This document shows, piece after piece, positions 45,401-54,087 of a DNA stretch of 64,000 nt. The stretch comes from Pirellulales bacterium (GTDB lineage: Bacteria > Planctomycetota > Planctomycetia > Pirellulales > JALHPA01). The notes below the pieces were generated by a model that was not told the DNA's origin, did not search any database, and saw only the letters and a list, made by a program, of their open reading frames with translations. The stretch spans positions 41,394-105,393 of the forward strand of contig JANRLT010000051.1 of the NCBI GenBank assembly GCA_033762255.1, given 5' to 3'. The first letter of the stretch is position 1; each line of letters opens with the position of its first letter. Position numbers and translations under genes: made by a program.

Positions 45401-46102
45401 ATTTAAATAATACGGCACTAAAAACAGCAAAAGAGTGCAAAAAAGCGAAGTACGGGGCCTCAACTATGAATAGGCTCACCTTTGTGCTTTTTTACTTACC
45501 TTGCGGCCAAACCACCTTTGTACTTTTTGCTTTTCTTGCGGCAAAAAAACTTTTTGCCACTTTGGCCGCGCAATAAAAAAACCGCCTGGCCTTATTCAGG
45601 CCAGGCGATTCAAAATCAAACCTCTCTTTGACTGCGACGGTGGAGTCGCTGCGAGACATACGCAAGTCTGGCCGAGCTGCGCTCTGGCATTTTGGTGACT
45701 TGGGTATACGCAAGTTTAATGGAACCTCCGGCGGAATGCTAAGAGAGGCTTGGCTCAAAAATTTTTGTTCAAACAACGGCTTTTACTATATCGGCTATCA
45801 AACCACTTTTGATCAGCCAAGCTTTTAATGATTCAACCGCTTGGTGGTCAATCCCAGTCTGCAACCGATCTGTTAATATTCTAACACAGAACGGGGTAAA
45901 AACCAGTTTTCGCCCCGCAAATCGGCGGAATTCCGCGAAGTTTTTATTTTTTTCGCAAATTTCGAATAATCCATTCCCCGAAATTATTTTTAGCGCATAC
46001 GGCATGAAAGTTGAAAAGTATCGGCCAAAAAAATGAAGATTTTGAGGTGTAATTTCACATCCTGCCTCAAATCCACCGCGCAAGGCTTTCACGGATTTCA
46101 AG
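45401..46102. other. Gene-free 700-bp gap
   Basis: No ORF with protein-like features is seen. The stretch holds a strong minus-strand terminator (45574-45607), poly-A/T-rich repeats (TTTTTGC, CTTGCGGC) near 45480-45560, and otherwise unexplained DNA. A minus-strand open frame at 45492-45776 runs through the terminator and lacks family features. A minus-strand non-coding RNA ending at this terminator is possible. Confidence 0.45.
45574..45607 (-). terminator. Minus-strand intrinsic terminator
   Basis: CGCCTGGCCT (45583-45592) and AGGCCAGGCG (45598-45607) form a perfect 10-bp stem with a 5-base loop. Read on the minus strand it is followed by GGTTTTTTT, so it is a classic rho-independent terminator. 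The nearest minus-strand gene ends 496 bases upstream of it, which is unusually far. Confidence 0.8.
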
Positions 46103-46933
46103 CTAATTCTCTGCGGGATTTTCCGGCCAGTAGCGTCCCGCCCAAGAGCGCACCACGTTGGCAAAGAGCAGCGGCTGTTCCAGGGGGGCCATGTGTCCCG
46201 CCGCGGGGATCATCGCAAATTCTCCCCGGGGTAATTTACTGGCCCAGGCAGCCATTTCCTCGGGAGGGGAAATAACATCGTGCTGGCCGCAAACAACCAG
46301 AGCGGGAACGTTGATCGCGGGCAAAAGTTCGGTGACATCGGGACGAACCGACATGGCCAAACAGGCGGCCGCCACGCCGGAGGCTGGGGCATTTTCCATG
46401 ACGGCGGTCAGATCAGTGGGGACCGTCGGGGATTGTTGCCAGGTTTCCGGCCATAACAATTTTGGCAACATCGCGCCTGGCAAAAATCCGCTTCCTTCCT
46501 GTAACACACGCGCTGCCATTTCCCGGCGTCCAACCGCGGCGGCGGGAGTATCCGCCTGCACCCGCGTATCGCACAAAATCATACCGGCCAGCCGCGCTCC
46601 AAATTTTTGCCAACATTGAAACGCCACATACCCCCCCATGGATAACCCGCCTAACAGACAGGGCCGCGGCCAATGCAAGTGTTCCAAGATTTCTTCGACC
46701 TCCGCGGCATAATCGGCAAGCGTCCATTCCACGGCGGAATTGTGCTCGACCTGATTTAATGACAGGGAAAACGATAATGGCGACATGCCAAAACCACCCA
46801 GATCGGGCAGAATCACTCGGCACCACGCGGCCAAATGCTGCGCGGCGGGGATCCACATGTGATGGTCCAGGGGGAATCCATGCAGCAGCACCAGCGCCGG
46901 GCCGGTAGTTCCATAAACTTTATAGGATAGCAT
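46103..46933 (-). CDS. Alpha/beta hydrolase
   Basis: This is a 276-residue serine hydrolase with the alpha/beta fold, close in build to 3-oxoadipate enol-lactonases and BioH-type esterases. The oxyanion strand LVLLHGFPLD, nucleophile S98 in GGLSMGGY, acid D219 in VCGQHDV and base H247 in AAGHMAP form an intact triad. There is no signal peptide, so it is cytoplasmic. The ATG at 46933 (MLSYKVYG) is preferred over 46981, which adds 16 residues. It is adjacent to a TPR gene on the same strand. Substrate unknown. Confidence 0.92.
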   Translation of the reverse strand: MLSYKVYGTTGPALVLLHGFPLDHHMWIPAAQHLAAWCRVILPDLGGFGMSPLSFSLSLNQVEHNSAVEWTLADYAAEVEEILEHLHWPRPCLLGGLSMGGYVAFQCWQKFGARLAGMILCDTRVQADTPAAAVGRREMAARVLQEGSGFLPGAMLPKLLWPETWQQSPTVPTDLTAVMENAPASGVAAACLAMSVRPDVTELLPAINVPALVVCGQHDVISPPEEMAAWASKLPRGEFAMIPAAGHMAPLEQPLLFANVVRSWAGRYWPENPAEN

Positions 46934-46985
46934 GATATTATTAAATAAAAGTTGTACACTGAGGGTGATCGCGCCGCGCAAACAA

Positions 46986-48827
46986 CTACTTACCGGCTTC
47001 CGTCAGCGCGGTTTCAAATCGGGCTAGTGCCGCGCGAATTTCAGGGCTGTCAGGATCCAGTTCCGCGGCCAATTGCTGATACTCGACAGCCCGATTGAAT
47101 TCCCGCTTGGCAAAATAGCAATGGGCCAAGGTGTCAAAGTACCCACCTCTGTCCCCTTCGATTTCCAGCGACTGCAATGAATATTTTATTGCCAAGTCCA
47201 AGTCGCCCACCGTGTTGCCCACCAACCAGGCATATTCATTATAAGGGTCGGCAAAATCAGGATCGTCATCGATCCGTTCCTGCAAAGTCTCTAAATACGT
47301 TTTGATCCGCTTTTCAACCTCCGGCAGCAGCAAATCCTGGTGCTGGCGGCTGATTTTATACAGTTCGATCAGGCTGTCCGCGTCGTTGGCATTACTGCGA
47401 ATCGCCAGCAGCAGTTCCTTGCGAAAAACCTCGGGTTGTTGATTTTTGTGCGCCGCCAAACCCAACAAAAGATGCTCCTTGGCGGCCAGGGCCTGGGAGG
47501 ACAGCCGGCTAGCGTCCGCAAAGCGCTCTTGCACTTCTTCATTGACGCGGACAATTTTTTGGGCTTGCTTGATTAATTCCACCGCTTTTTCATAACGGCC
47601 GTCCGCGGCCATGATCTCGGCCAATTGATGACGGGCCACAAAACCCTGGCTTCCTTTTGCCAGCCGGGGATCCGCCACAACCCGGACAAATTCCCGCTCG
47701 GCCCAGTGGCGTAAGCCGCGCTTTTGCAAAAAGAGGGCCACAGCGTAATGCGGCACATCTTGTCCGGCGTACTGGCTATCTATTTGGGAAATATATTGAT
47801 CCGCCACTGCTGGCTCCCGCCGCCGCTGGGCGGCTTCCGCCAATAAATAGAGCAATTCCACGCGCGAACCAGCTATTTCCCGTTCGATTCGCTGGTCCAA
47901 ATCGGGGACCAACCCGCTGGCTTGGCGATCCAGGATCCAACTCAAATCCTCCAGCAATAACTGGGGCTGGCGGGCATCTTGGGCCAGCAACTCCGCCAAA
48001 AATTCGCCCGCCGCGGTTTGTCGCCCGTCATCCAATAAATATCCCGCGATATTTTTTAGCAGCAACCGGACTATCTGTTGCTGTTCCAGATGGGGTTGGG
48101 ACTTGGCCAGTGATTGTTCCACGGCTAAAAACGAACGAAGTTGCGGCAGTTTTTCCGTGGATGTTCCCGGATCGGCGGCCAAGGTTAGCAACCACTTGGC
48201 CGCGGGACGGTCGCATTCCGCCAGCAAGCTTTGAATCAATTCGTTTCGTTGCGCCACATTCCAACGTACGGACGGCCGCCGCTGCCAGATGTTCAGCGCG
48301 GCTAGCTTGGATTGGGCGGGGGATTGCTCAAACCGGACGATGGTCGCCAGGACCGGCACCGCCAATTCCACATGATTGCGGGCTATGGCTTGCATTTGCC
48401 CGGCGCGCTGATGCGGCTCGGTGGCGAAATAATCCAAAATCAGGGATTGGGCCTTTTCAGGCTTTAACCGCGATATTTCCCGCTGAAAAATTTGTTGGGC
48501 GATAGCCAACGCCCGCTGGGAAATTTCGGGATCGCGGTTCCGAGCGGCGGCTAATAAGTGTTCGTATATCGCAGCCCCCTGCCGTAGTAATTGGCGTTGG
48601 GCCAGCTCGCGGGCCAAAAAGTCATTACTCCCCAGTTGCGCGATTAAATATGCAAACTTGGCCGAAGGGGCAGGGGGGGGCGTGGTCGCAGTAGGGGGTT
48701 GAGCGCTGGCGGTTTCTTGTGCGCTAGCCCGCTGGTTGATAATGCCAGTTCCCGGGGCACAGCAAATTCCCCACCCCGCCAACAACACGCTCCAGCGATA
48801 AGAATCCCAGCGGAAAAATCGCGGCAT
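46986..48827 (-). CDS. Secreted TPR protein
   Basis: This 613-residue protein has a signal sequence (about residues 9-38, RWSVLLAGWGICCAPGTG), then a helical region with HEAT-like pieces (LGSNDFLARELAQRQLLRQG) and several TPR-like units in the C-terminal half (LLYLLAEAAQRRREPAVAD, VARHQLAEIMAADGRYEKAVELIKQ, NRAVEYQQLAAELDPDSPE). The frame is open to 48881, but the ATG at 48827 (MPRFFRWD) puts the signal at the N-terminus. It lies upstream of the hydrolase gene with a 52-base gap, so they may be co-transcribed. Role unknown; probably an envelope scaffold. Confidence 0.85.
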   Translation of the reverse strand: MPRFFRWDSYRWSVLLAGWGICCAPGTGIINQRASAQETASAQPPTATTPPPAPSAKFAYLIAQLGSNDFLARELAQRQLLRQGAAIYEHLLAAARNRDPEISQRALAIAQQIFQREISRLKPEKAQSLILDYFATEPHQRAGQMQAIARNHVELAVPVLATIVRFEQSPAQSKLAALNIWQRRPSVRWNVAQRNELIQSLLAECDRPAAKWLLTLAADPGTSTEKLPQLRSFLAVEQSLAKSQPHLEQQQIVRLLLKNIAGYLLDDGRQTAAGEFLAELLAQDARQPQLLLEDLSWILDRQASGLVPDLDQRIEREIAGSRVELLYLLAEAAQRRREPAVADQYISQIDSQYAGQDVPHYAVALFLQKRGLRHWAEREFVRVVADPRLAKGSQGFVARHQLAEIMAADGRYEKAVELIKQAQKIVRVNEEVQERFADASRLSSQALAAKEHLLLGLAAHKNQQPEVFRKELLLAIRSNANDADSLIELYKISRQHQDLLLPEVEKRIKTYLETLQERIDDDPDFADPYNEYAWLVGNTVGDLDLAIKYSLQSLEIEGDRGGYFDTLAHCYFAKREFNRAVEYQQLAAELDPDSPEIRAALARFETALTEAGK

Positions 48828-49173
48828 TGGTAAGGCCCGGATGGAGTAATGCAGTAAGGGAGGCAACGAGCGTCGTGTCAAGGTTGAAGGTAGGGTTGGG
48901 CCGATCGGCCGCCGGGGGGATTGCCCAACGGCTTATCATAAACAATAAATATTGATACAACGCCAGCCATGCGCGGCCCCGAAAACTGTCCCGTCGCCAT
49001 GGCAACATGGCGCAAGCTGACAAAAACCCCAGCCAGCTATATTTTGCGGCAGAAACGCCTAAAAGACAAGTAAGTTTTTATCCGCCCCCCGGGTAATCCC
49101 GGTCACTGGAACAGAGAGCGCGTTGACTTTATCTGTGGCGTTCTGGCTGGTTACGACTACGTTGTGCTTCATC

Positions 49174-49193
49174 GACGAATTTTCGAATTCGTC
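49174..49193. other. UUCG-type hairpin
   Basis: GACGAATT (49174-49181), the loop TTCG, and AATTCGTC (49186-49193) form a perfect 8-bp stem closed by a stable tetraloop. It lies in the gene-free gap between pyrE and the TPR gene, near the composite repeat. No T-run follows, so its role is unclear. Confidence 0.5.
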
Positions 49194-49260
49194 TGTTCGT
49201 TCTCCCTGCCCAACTTGTCTCGCCGACGCTATTTACGCCACTTTTATGCTAAACAAGCTT

Positions 49261-49690
49261 TAGCCGCCTGTTGAAATTCAAACCGCATGCAGAAAACCTA
49301 GTTATTTTTAATTCGCCAAAACCCTAACATTTTTTACCTGTAATTACTTTTTAACAGGCCGCGAGAAAAGGGTGCAAAAGATTTTTTAAACCAGAAATTT
49401 GAGAACACTAATCCTCACTTATCAACACTAATCCAGAATGCCATTTTATCACCGCCGTCCATCCCGACGGTTTGCTATGCTGTGAAATCCTGTCTGGATT
49501 AGTGCAGATCAGTGCGGATCAGTGGTTCAATTCCCTTGTAGTTAAACCCAGATCAGGTTGCAATTTCAATCCACAAGAAGTTTCCATTGCCCCTGTTAAA
49601 ATTCAAACCGCATGCACGGAACCTGGTTGTTTTGGGTTCGCCAAAACCCAGATATAAATGTCAACCAGGGCTTTATTCAACAGGTTGTTA
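49261..49690. repeat. Composite dispersed repeat, copy B
   Basis: This is the second copy of the ~420-bp element at 23056-23473. Module 1 (GCCTGTTGAAATTCAAACCGCATGC, about 49264-49363) is closed by an imperfect inverted repeat. The central hairpin is 49404-49435 with 49494-49527 (CACTAATC/GATCAGTG words). The constant stretch AAACCCAGATCAGGTTGCAAT follows, and module 2 (from about 49591) repeats CTGTTAAAATTCAAACCGCATGC and ends TTCAACAGG just at the pyrE stop codon. Modules 1 and 2 are thus related to each other in this copy. Confidence 0.85.
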
Positions 49691-50248
49691 GAGCACCGGC
49701 GGTTCCAGCCCAAAGTCGCGAATTGTGAATAAACTGTGCAACGTAAGCCCCTGCGCGGCAAAAGCGGCGGCCCCCCCCTCCAGTCGATCAATCACACAAA
49801 TAACACTTTGCACCTGCAGGCCAAACTCGCGGCAACGTTCGATCGCGGTCAGCGAGGATCCCCCGGTCGTGACCACATCTTCCACAATGACAATCGTGTT
49901 TCCCGGTTGGGCGGGGCCTTCCAGGTATTTTTGCAGGCCATGCCCCTTGGCCTCTTTGCGAATGAGCACGCCCGCCAAGGGGAGATTTTCTTCACCCGCC
50001 AAAGTCAGCACCGCCGCGGTCAGGGGATCCGCCCCGATCGCCAAGCCGCCGATTAAATGAGGCCAGGGGCCGATCTGCTTCAGCAACTCCAAGATCCCCC
50101 CCCCGATCAACCGCAGCCCCCGCGAATCCAAGGTCACTTGCTTGCCATCCAGGTAATAAGTGGCCTGACGACCCGAAGCGAGCGTAAAATTTCCAAACTT
50201 GAGGGCTTTTTGCCGGATCAATTCCAATAAGACTTCGCGCTGGTACAT
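49688..50248 (-). CDS. pyrE: Orotate phosphoribosyltransferase
   Basis: PyrE adds PRPP to orotate to make OMP in pyrimidine synthesis. Length 186 is usual. FGNFTLASGRQATYYLDGKQV is the N-terminal orotate site, LIGGLAIGADPLTAAV the middle block, RKEAKGHG the flexible loop with catalytic Lys, and TIVIVEDVVTTGGSS the PRPP-binding loop. I chose ATG 50248 (MYQREVLL); the frame extends to 50266. It stands alone, away from other pyr genes. The composite repeat reaches its stop codon, so the repeat is in its 3' region. Confidence 0.97.
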   Translation of the reverse strand: MYQREVLLELIRQKALKFGNFTLASGRQATYYLDGKQVTLDSRGLRLIGGGILELLKQIGPWPHLIGGLAIGADPLTAAVLTLAGEENLPLAGVLIRKEAKGHGLQKYLEGPAQPGNTIVIVEDVVTTGGSSLTAIERCREFGLQVQSVICVIDRLEGGAAAFAAQGLTLHSLFTIRDFGLEPPVL

Positions 50249-50412
50249 GGGACCCACAATTACCAAATAGAGATCATCAAAATAATATTTTTGATGATAC
50301 GCTTTTTTATATTCCCCCGAAAGTCAGTCCCGCCTATTTTCCATCACTGCTTGGCAGGAGGGGAATCCTTCCGCTATAGCGCGCGCCGCACGTCGTCCGC
50401 TGTCCTATTGAA

Positions 50413-52011
50413 TCAGCGGCGTAGCGTGACCCGCGAACCGTAACTCAAAATATCGAACACGTCCTCGATATCCCGTTCGCTTAAGCGGATGCTGCCGCGG
50501 GGATCGGTGGGGGGGATATCGGCGGAGCTGCCATGAATCACCAGATCATTGCTCAAGACCAGCAAGAATTTTCCCAGGGGATTTTGCGGCGAGCCCCCCG
50601 GAATGCTGCCATTCGCCGTCAAATATTCCGGCTGCAACGCCTTGCGCATGACCGGGTACGTGTCTTCCTTATACTGTGATTCCTGGCCCAGCGCGACCAA
50701 ATCAAAGCTCCCCGCGTACGAATCCTTCAAAAACAGCGTTAGTTTTTTCTTTGTCAAGTTGACCTGAGCGCGAAATGGACCGGGAATCACTTTGAGCTGT
50801 TGGCCCGGCTGTACTTGTTTTGGCTCGCGAAAGCCATTGATCTTGGCCAGTAATTCCCAGGGGACTTGATAATTCTGAGCGATTTTTTCCAGATCTTCCC
50901 CGGCGGCCACCACATGCGGTTGGGCCAGCCAATGTTCCTGCGAATAAATCACTGTCCCGGCTAGTTGGTTGAGCATATTCAGCAAATGCTGCTGCTCTCC
51001 GGGAGTCAGGCGCGGATCGTCATAATACCGCGTCAACAGTTCCAGGGCTTCGGACAGGTTTTTAGCCTGCAAGAGCGTTTCCGCGTCGCGCATGGCATAC
51101 GGAAACGGCGACGCCACGGCGGGATTTGCCGCGGATGACGGCGCGGGGTTTTCACCTGGCGCGCTGGCAGCGGGGAATGGATTCAGGCGATTCTGATCAG
51201 GAGCCTGCGCCGGAGAGAGGCCCAGGGGGGGCGGATTGGCGGAGGCGGGATTCGTCGAAGCTGGATTGTTCGTGGCGGGATTGGTCAAAGCGGGATTCTC
51301 CGCGGCCGAATTTGTGGCTAGTGACGGATTGGCGGCAGGGATCGTATTCTCTGAAATATTGGACGTACCGATGCCCGGGACCGCCGCGTTGTTTAAATCG
51401 CCACGCCCCAATGCGGGACTGGCGGAGGGGGACTCATGCACCGCGGCTGTGGCCGGGGGCAAATGGGGTGGGGTGGGCCAAGCTGACGGCGGCGTCAAAC
51501 CCGAGGATGGTGGGGAGGCATTTTCGCCAGACACGGTACCATTCGCGGGGAGTGGTAAGAATGAATTGTTGGATACCAGGGGGTCGCTGGCGGCGGGGGT
51601 TGTTTCCCCGGATGTAGCCGCGGCACCCGAGTTAGTCGCGGCGCCGCTTGTACTTGCCGAATTTGGCGAATCTCCCATTGGCACCGGAAGTCCGTTTCCA
51701 CTCGTAGCGGTCAAGGTCGTTGCCGCGGTCCCCCCCACCGGAAAATTACCATTCGAGGGAATTGGCGAGGATTCAGCGGGCAAATTTGAAACCGGGCTTG
51801 CCGGAAGTGCCGCCGGAGTTTCCGTTCCGGGCGCTAAGGGCGTTTTGCTATCATAGGCAATTGGCGGGCCAATCTGCACATCCACATTTAAATTAGCCGT
51901 ATCCGCGCCGCCGGGAACCACGGGATGCTCCGGATGGTGAAGCGAACGGTAAACCCCATAACCGACGGCGACCAGGGCCAGCAACATCAAAACCGATTTC
52001 AAATTGTTCAC
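50413..52011 (-). CDS. LysM plus L,D-transpeptidase-like envelope protein, catalytic Cys replaced by Ser
   Basis: This is a 532-residue membrane-anchored protein. Residues 4-21 form a single anchor. Residues about 40-340 are a low-complexity Ala/Pro/Asn/Ser linker. A LysM-type domain follows (HVVAAGEDLEKIAQNYQVPWELLAKINGF), then a YkuD-type L,D-transpeptidase domain (about 420-532). In normal members the motif is HG..SHGC[IV]R, with Cys as the nucleophile. Here H493 is present but the motif reads R505-G-S507-I-R. The codon is AGC on the minus strand (GCT at 50491-50493), so the nucleophile is Ser, which is not known to work. It may be a binding protein, or use a different chemistry. The GTG at 52011 has AAGGAGG six bases upstream, clearly the true start. 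Confidence 0.93.
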   Translation of the reverse strand: MNNLKSVLMLLALVAVGYGVYRSLHHPEHPVVPGGADTANLNVDVQIGPPIAYDSKTPLAPGTETPAALPASPVSNLPAESSPIPSNGNFPVGGTAATTLTATSGNGLPVPMGDSPNSASTSGAATNSGAAATSGETTPAASDPLVSNNSFLPLPANGTVSGENASPPSSGLTPPSAWPTPPHLPPATAAVHESPSASPALGRGDLNNAAVPGIGTSNISENTIPAANPSLATNSAAENPALTNPATNNPASTNPASANPPPLGLSPAQAPDQNRLNPFPAASAPGENPAPSSAANPAVASPFPYAMRDAETLLQAKNLSEALELLTRYYDDPRLTPGEQQHLLNMLNQLAGTVIYSQEHWLAQPHVVAAGEDLEKIAQNYQVPWELLAKINGFREPKQVQPGQQLKVIPGPFRAQVNLTKKKLTLFLKDSYAGSFDLVALGQESQYKEDTYPVMRKALQPEYLTANGSIPGGSPQNPLGKFLLVLSNDLVIHGSSADIPPTDPRGSIRLSERDIEDVFDILSYGSRVTLRR

Positions 52012-52017
52012 GACGAT

Positions 52018-52024
52018 CCTCCTT
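52018..52024 (-). promoter_or_regulatory. Strong ribosome binding site for the L,D-transpeptidase gene
   Basis: AAGGAGG on the minus strand lies six bases before a GTG codon at 52011. It decides the start against a frame open 225 bases further upstream. The wider gap to the receiver gene (52348) is divergent and otherwise shows no feature. Confidence 0.85.
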
Positions 52025-52347
52025 GATCGCGTGGGCGCCCCGCGGCGCAGGAGAACGAAGAGATAATAAATTGACACATGATCCGCGTCACGCGGGGATG
52101 GTACCGTGGCGGGCAATTTACAACCAGAGCGATTTAATTCCAGCAAATACCCCGGGCCATGCGGCCCGCCGGTTCGGACTTCTGCCTTTTCCCACGATCC
52201 CTTATAATTTATGCTGGTTTGCTTAACCACCGGCAAAGGGGATGCCCCCGTGACGCAGAGCGATAGCTTATTTACCCCGCTAGCACGCCGGATGGAACGT
52301 GTCGACGGGGGTTATTTTTTTGTCAATTTTACTGTTTGTGTTGATTC

Positions 52348-52815
52348 ATGCCAAATTCCAAAAAATCAAAAACCGCCCGCAGTCGGATCTTGATTGCCGA
52401 CGATAATGTGCCCAACTGCGAGTTGCTGGAAGCATTCCTTGCGGAATTTGATTTTGATATCCAGTTAGCCGTGGATGGCCAGGATACCCTGGACAAGGTG
52501 GCCAGCTTTCAACCGGATTTGATTTTGCTGGACGTGATGATGCCCAAATTGAGCGGGTTTGAGGTGTGCAAAAAGCTGAAAGCCGATCCCGCCACGCGCG
52601 GTGTCATGATCCTCATGGTAACGGCACTAAATGAACTAGGGGATATCGAGCGGGCCGTCGATAGCGGGACGGATGACTTTCTGAGCAAACCGGTCAATAA
52701 GGTCGAACTGGTCAAACGGGTCAACAACATGCTAAAGCTGCGACACGTTACCGATGAACTGGAACGGCTACGCAAATATATTGAGGAAATGGAAGACGAT
52801 AACGGACCTAAGTAG
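52348..52815 (+). CDS. Stand-alone response regulator receiver protein
   Basis: This is a CheY-type receiver with phospho-acceptor D62, acidic pair D18-D19, T92 and K114, all in place (ILIADDN, LILLDVMMPKLSGFEVC, MLMVTALNE-like core, DFLSKPVNKVELVKRV). After the receiver domain (about 13-130) is only a short coiled tail, so it has no output domain of its own. It likely signals by docking to a partner kinase or regulator not visible here. No histidine kinase is in the window. The next gene starts 102 bases later on the same strand. Confidence 0.94.
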   Translation: MPNSKKSKTARSRILIADDNVPNCELLEAFLAEFDFDIQLAVDGQDTLDKVASFQPDLILLDVMMPKLSGFEVCKKLKADPATRGVMILMVTALNELGDIERAVDSGTDDFLSKPVNKVELVKRVNNMLKLRHVTDELERLRKYIEEMEDDNGPK

Positions 52816-52917
52816 TGGTTAGTGGGTGGTGGAAAGTGGGTGGAGAGCGGTGGAGTGTAAGTGGGGAGAAGCGGGGAGATCATGCCCGCGTCTTGTTCTC
52901 TTTTACCTTGCGGTCGC

Positions 52918-53631
52918 ATGGAATCGACCCTGCATCAACAGCTTAAACGGATTTGGGCGGGACCCGCCGCGCAGTGTGAAGTGCGGTTGGGAAAATTTAT
53001 CATTGACGCGGTGGTGGATGGCGAGCTGGTCGAAATCCAGCACGGTTCGCTATTGGCCATTCGTGATAAAATCGCCCAATTGCTGCGGGAACATCCGGTG
53101 CGGGTGGTCAAGCCGCTGATTTATCGCAAGCAGCTCTATAAGCGTAAAACACCCAGCGGGCCGGTCTACGAAGAACGCCAAAGCCCCAAGCTGGGGACCA
53201 TTTGGGATCTCTTTGCCGAATTAGTTCATTTTACGCGGGTTTTTCCCCATCCGCGGCTGATCCTCGAAGTTCCCCTGATCGAAATCGCCGAATGGCGCTA
53301 TCCGGGGCATGGGCGTCGGCGGCGCTGGCGCAAAAACGATTTTATCGTGCAAGAACAGCGGCTGTCGCGCGTGGAGCAGATCATTCGGTTAAACAGCGCG
53401 GCGGATATGCGGGAACTGGTCGAAGCGAGCGCCACGCAACTGCCGCGATTGTTTCATACCGGGGATCTGGCCACTCAACTAAAAATTCCCCGCTGGCAGG
53501 CACAGCAACTGGCGTACGTGCTGCGGCACTGCGGCTGCGCCACCCGCCAGGGAAAAGCGGGGCGCGCCTGGCTGCACGAATGGACCACGGAAAGCGCGGC
53601 GGACCCGCCCCGATTCCCGGCGGCGGCCTAA
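52918..53631 (+). CDS. Putative nuclease-like protein with C-terminal winged helix
   Basis: I do not know a named family. Residues 20-45 read CEVRLGKFIIDAVVDGELVEIQ, i.e. D30 then E39-x-Q41, the layout of a PD-(D/E)xK nuclease core with Q in place of the usual K; VRVVKPLIYRKQ follows. A basic patch GRRRRWRKN is near 132-140. The C-terminal ~45 residues (about 177-222, FHTGDLATQLKIPRWQAQQLAYVLRHCG) look like a winged helix. It could thus bind and cut DNA, or be an inactive relative. The ATG at 52918 (MESTLHQQ) is the likely start; the longer frame from 52861 lacks family features. Confidence 0.75.
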   Translation: MESTLHQQLKRIWAGPAAQCEVRLGKFIIDAVVDGELVEIQHGSLLAIRDKIAQLLREHPVRVVKPLIYRKQLYKRKTPSGPVYEERQSPKLGTIWDLFAELVHFTRVFPHPRLILEVPLIEIAEWRYPGHGRRRRWRKNDFIVQEQRLSRVEQIIRLNSAADMRELVEASATQLPRLFHTGDLATQLKIPRWQAQQLAYVLRHCGCATRQGKAGRAWLHEWTTESAADPPRFPAAA

Positions 53632-53658
53632 GCCCCCGGCGGGGCATCAAGTGGTCCG

Positions 53659-53976
53659 CTAAAACTCAATTGCCCGCGGATTAGCGGCGCATTTTTGGAC
53701 AAAAATTTTTCCGTCCCCCATGCGGCCCGTCCGGGCGATATCGACAATTTGACGGGTGACGGCATCGGCGTGCGGGTCCTCGACAAACAACCGCAGTTCG
53801 ATCTTGGGCAAAAATGCCAGGGCGTATTCGGATTCGGCGTACTGGTCAAGGTAACTTTTTTGGCGGCCGTATCCCTTGGCCTCGACAATGATAATTTCGA
53901 CGATGGGCAGGCGCTGCAACTCAGCTAAGAGGGTCTCGGCCAGGAATGGCTTGATGACGGCGATAATCAGTTGCAT
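53659..53976 (-). CDS. P-II-like nitrogen regulatory protein
   Basis: P-II proteins sense 2-oxoglutarate and ATP and control nitrogen uptake and glutamine synthetase. The fold is clear: MQLIIAVIKP start, the T-loop with KGYGRQKSYLDQY, Tyr51 (in AESEY) at the position that is uridylylated in GlnB, and the C-terminal ARTGRMGDGKIFV signature. Length 105 fits. The T-loop sequence (SYLDQYAES) differs from GlnB, so uridylylation cannot be assumed. No amtB, glnA or glnD is adjacent. The start ATG 53976 (MQLIIAV) is chosen over 54006. It is convergent with the nuclease-like gene. Confidence 0.9.
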   Translation of the reverse strand: MQLIIAVIKPFLAETLLAELQRLPIVEIIIVEAKGYGRQKSYLDQYAESEYALAFLPKIELRLFVEDPHADAVTRQIVDIARTGRMGDGKIFVQKCAANPRAIEF

Positions 53977-54087
53977 TCGGCACCCCCCGGCCCGACGCGC
54001 TGGCAAGGGAATTTAGGAAAGTTACTCTCGACGGACGCCGCGGTGATATGCCAAAGTCAGGCCCGCGAAACAATAGCGCCAAAGGGA

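Noticed and set aside
45492..45776. Minus-strand open frame of 94 codons
   Set aside because: It runs straight through the strong terminator stem and has no protein-like composition; a non-coding explanation fits better.
48724..49023. Minus-strand open frame of 99 codons before the TPR gene
   Set aside because: Overlaps the start and signal region of the TPR gene in another frame and shows no family features.
52814..52880. G-rich stretch after the receiver stop (possible G-quadruplex or repeat)
   Set aside because: The G-runs are unevenly spaced with long loops, and no second copy was seen except a loosely similar purine run at 35926-35970.
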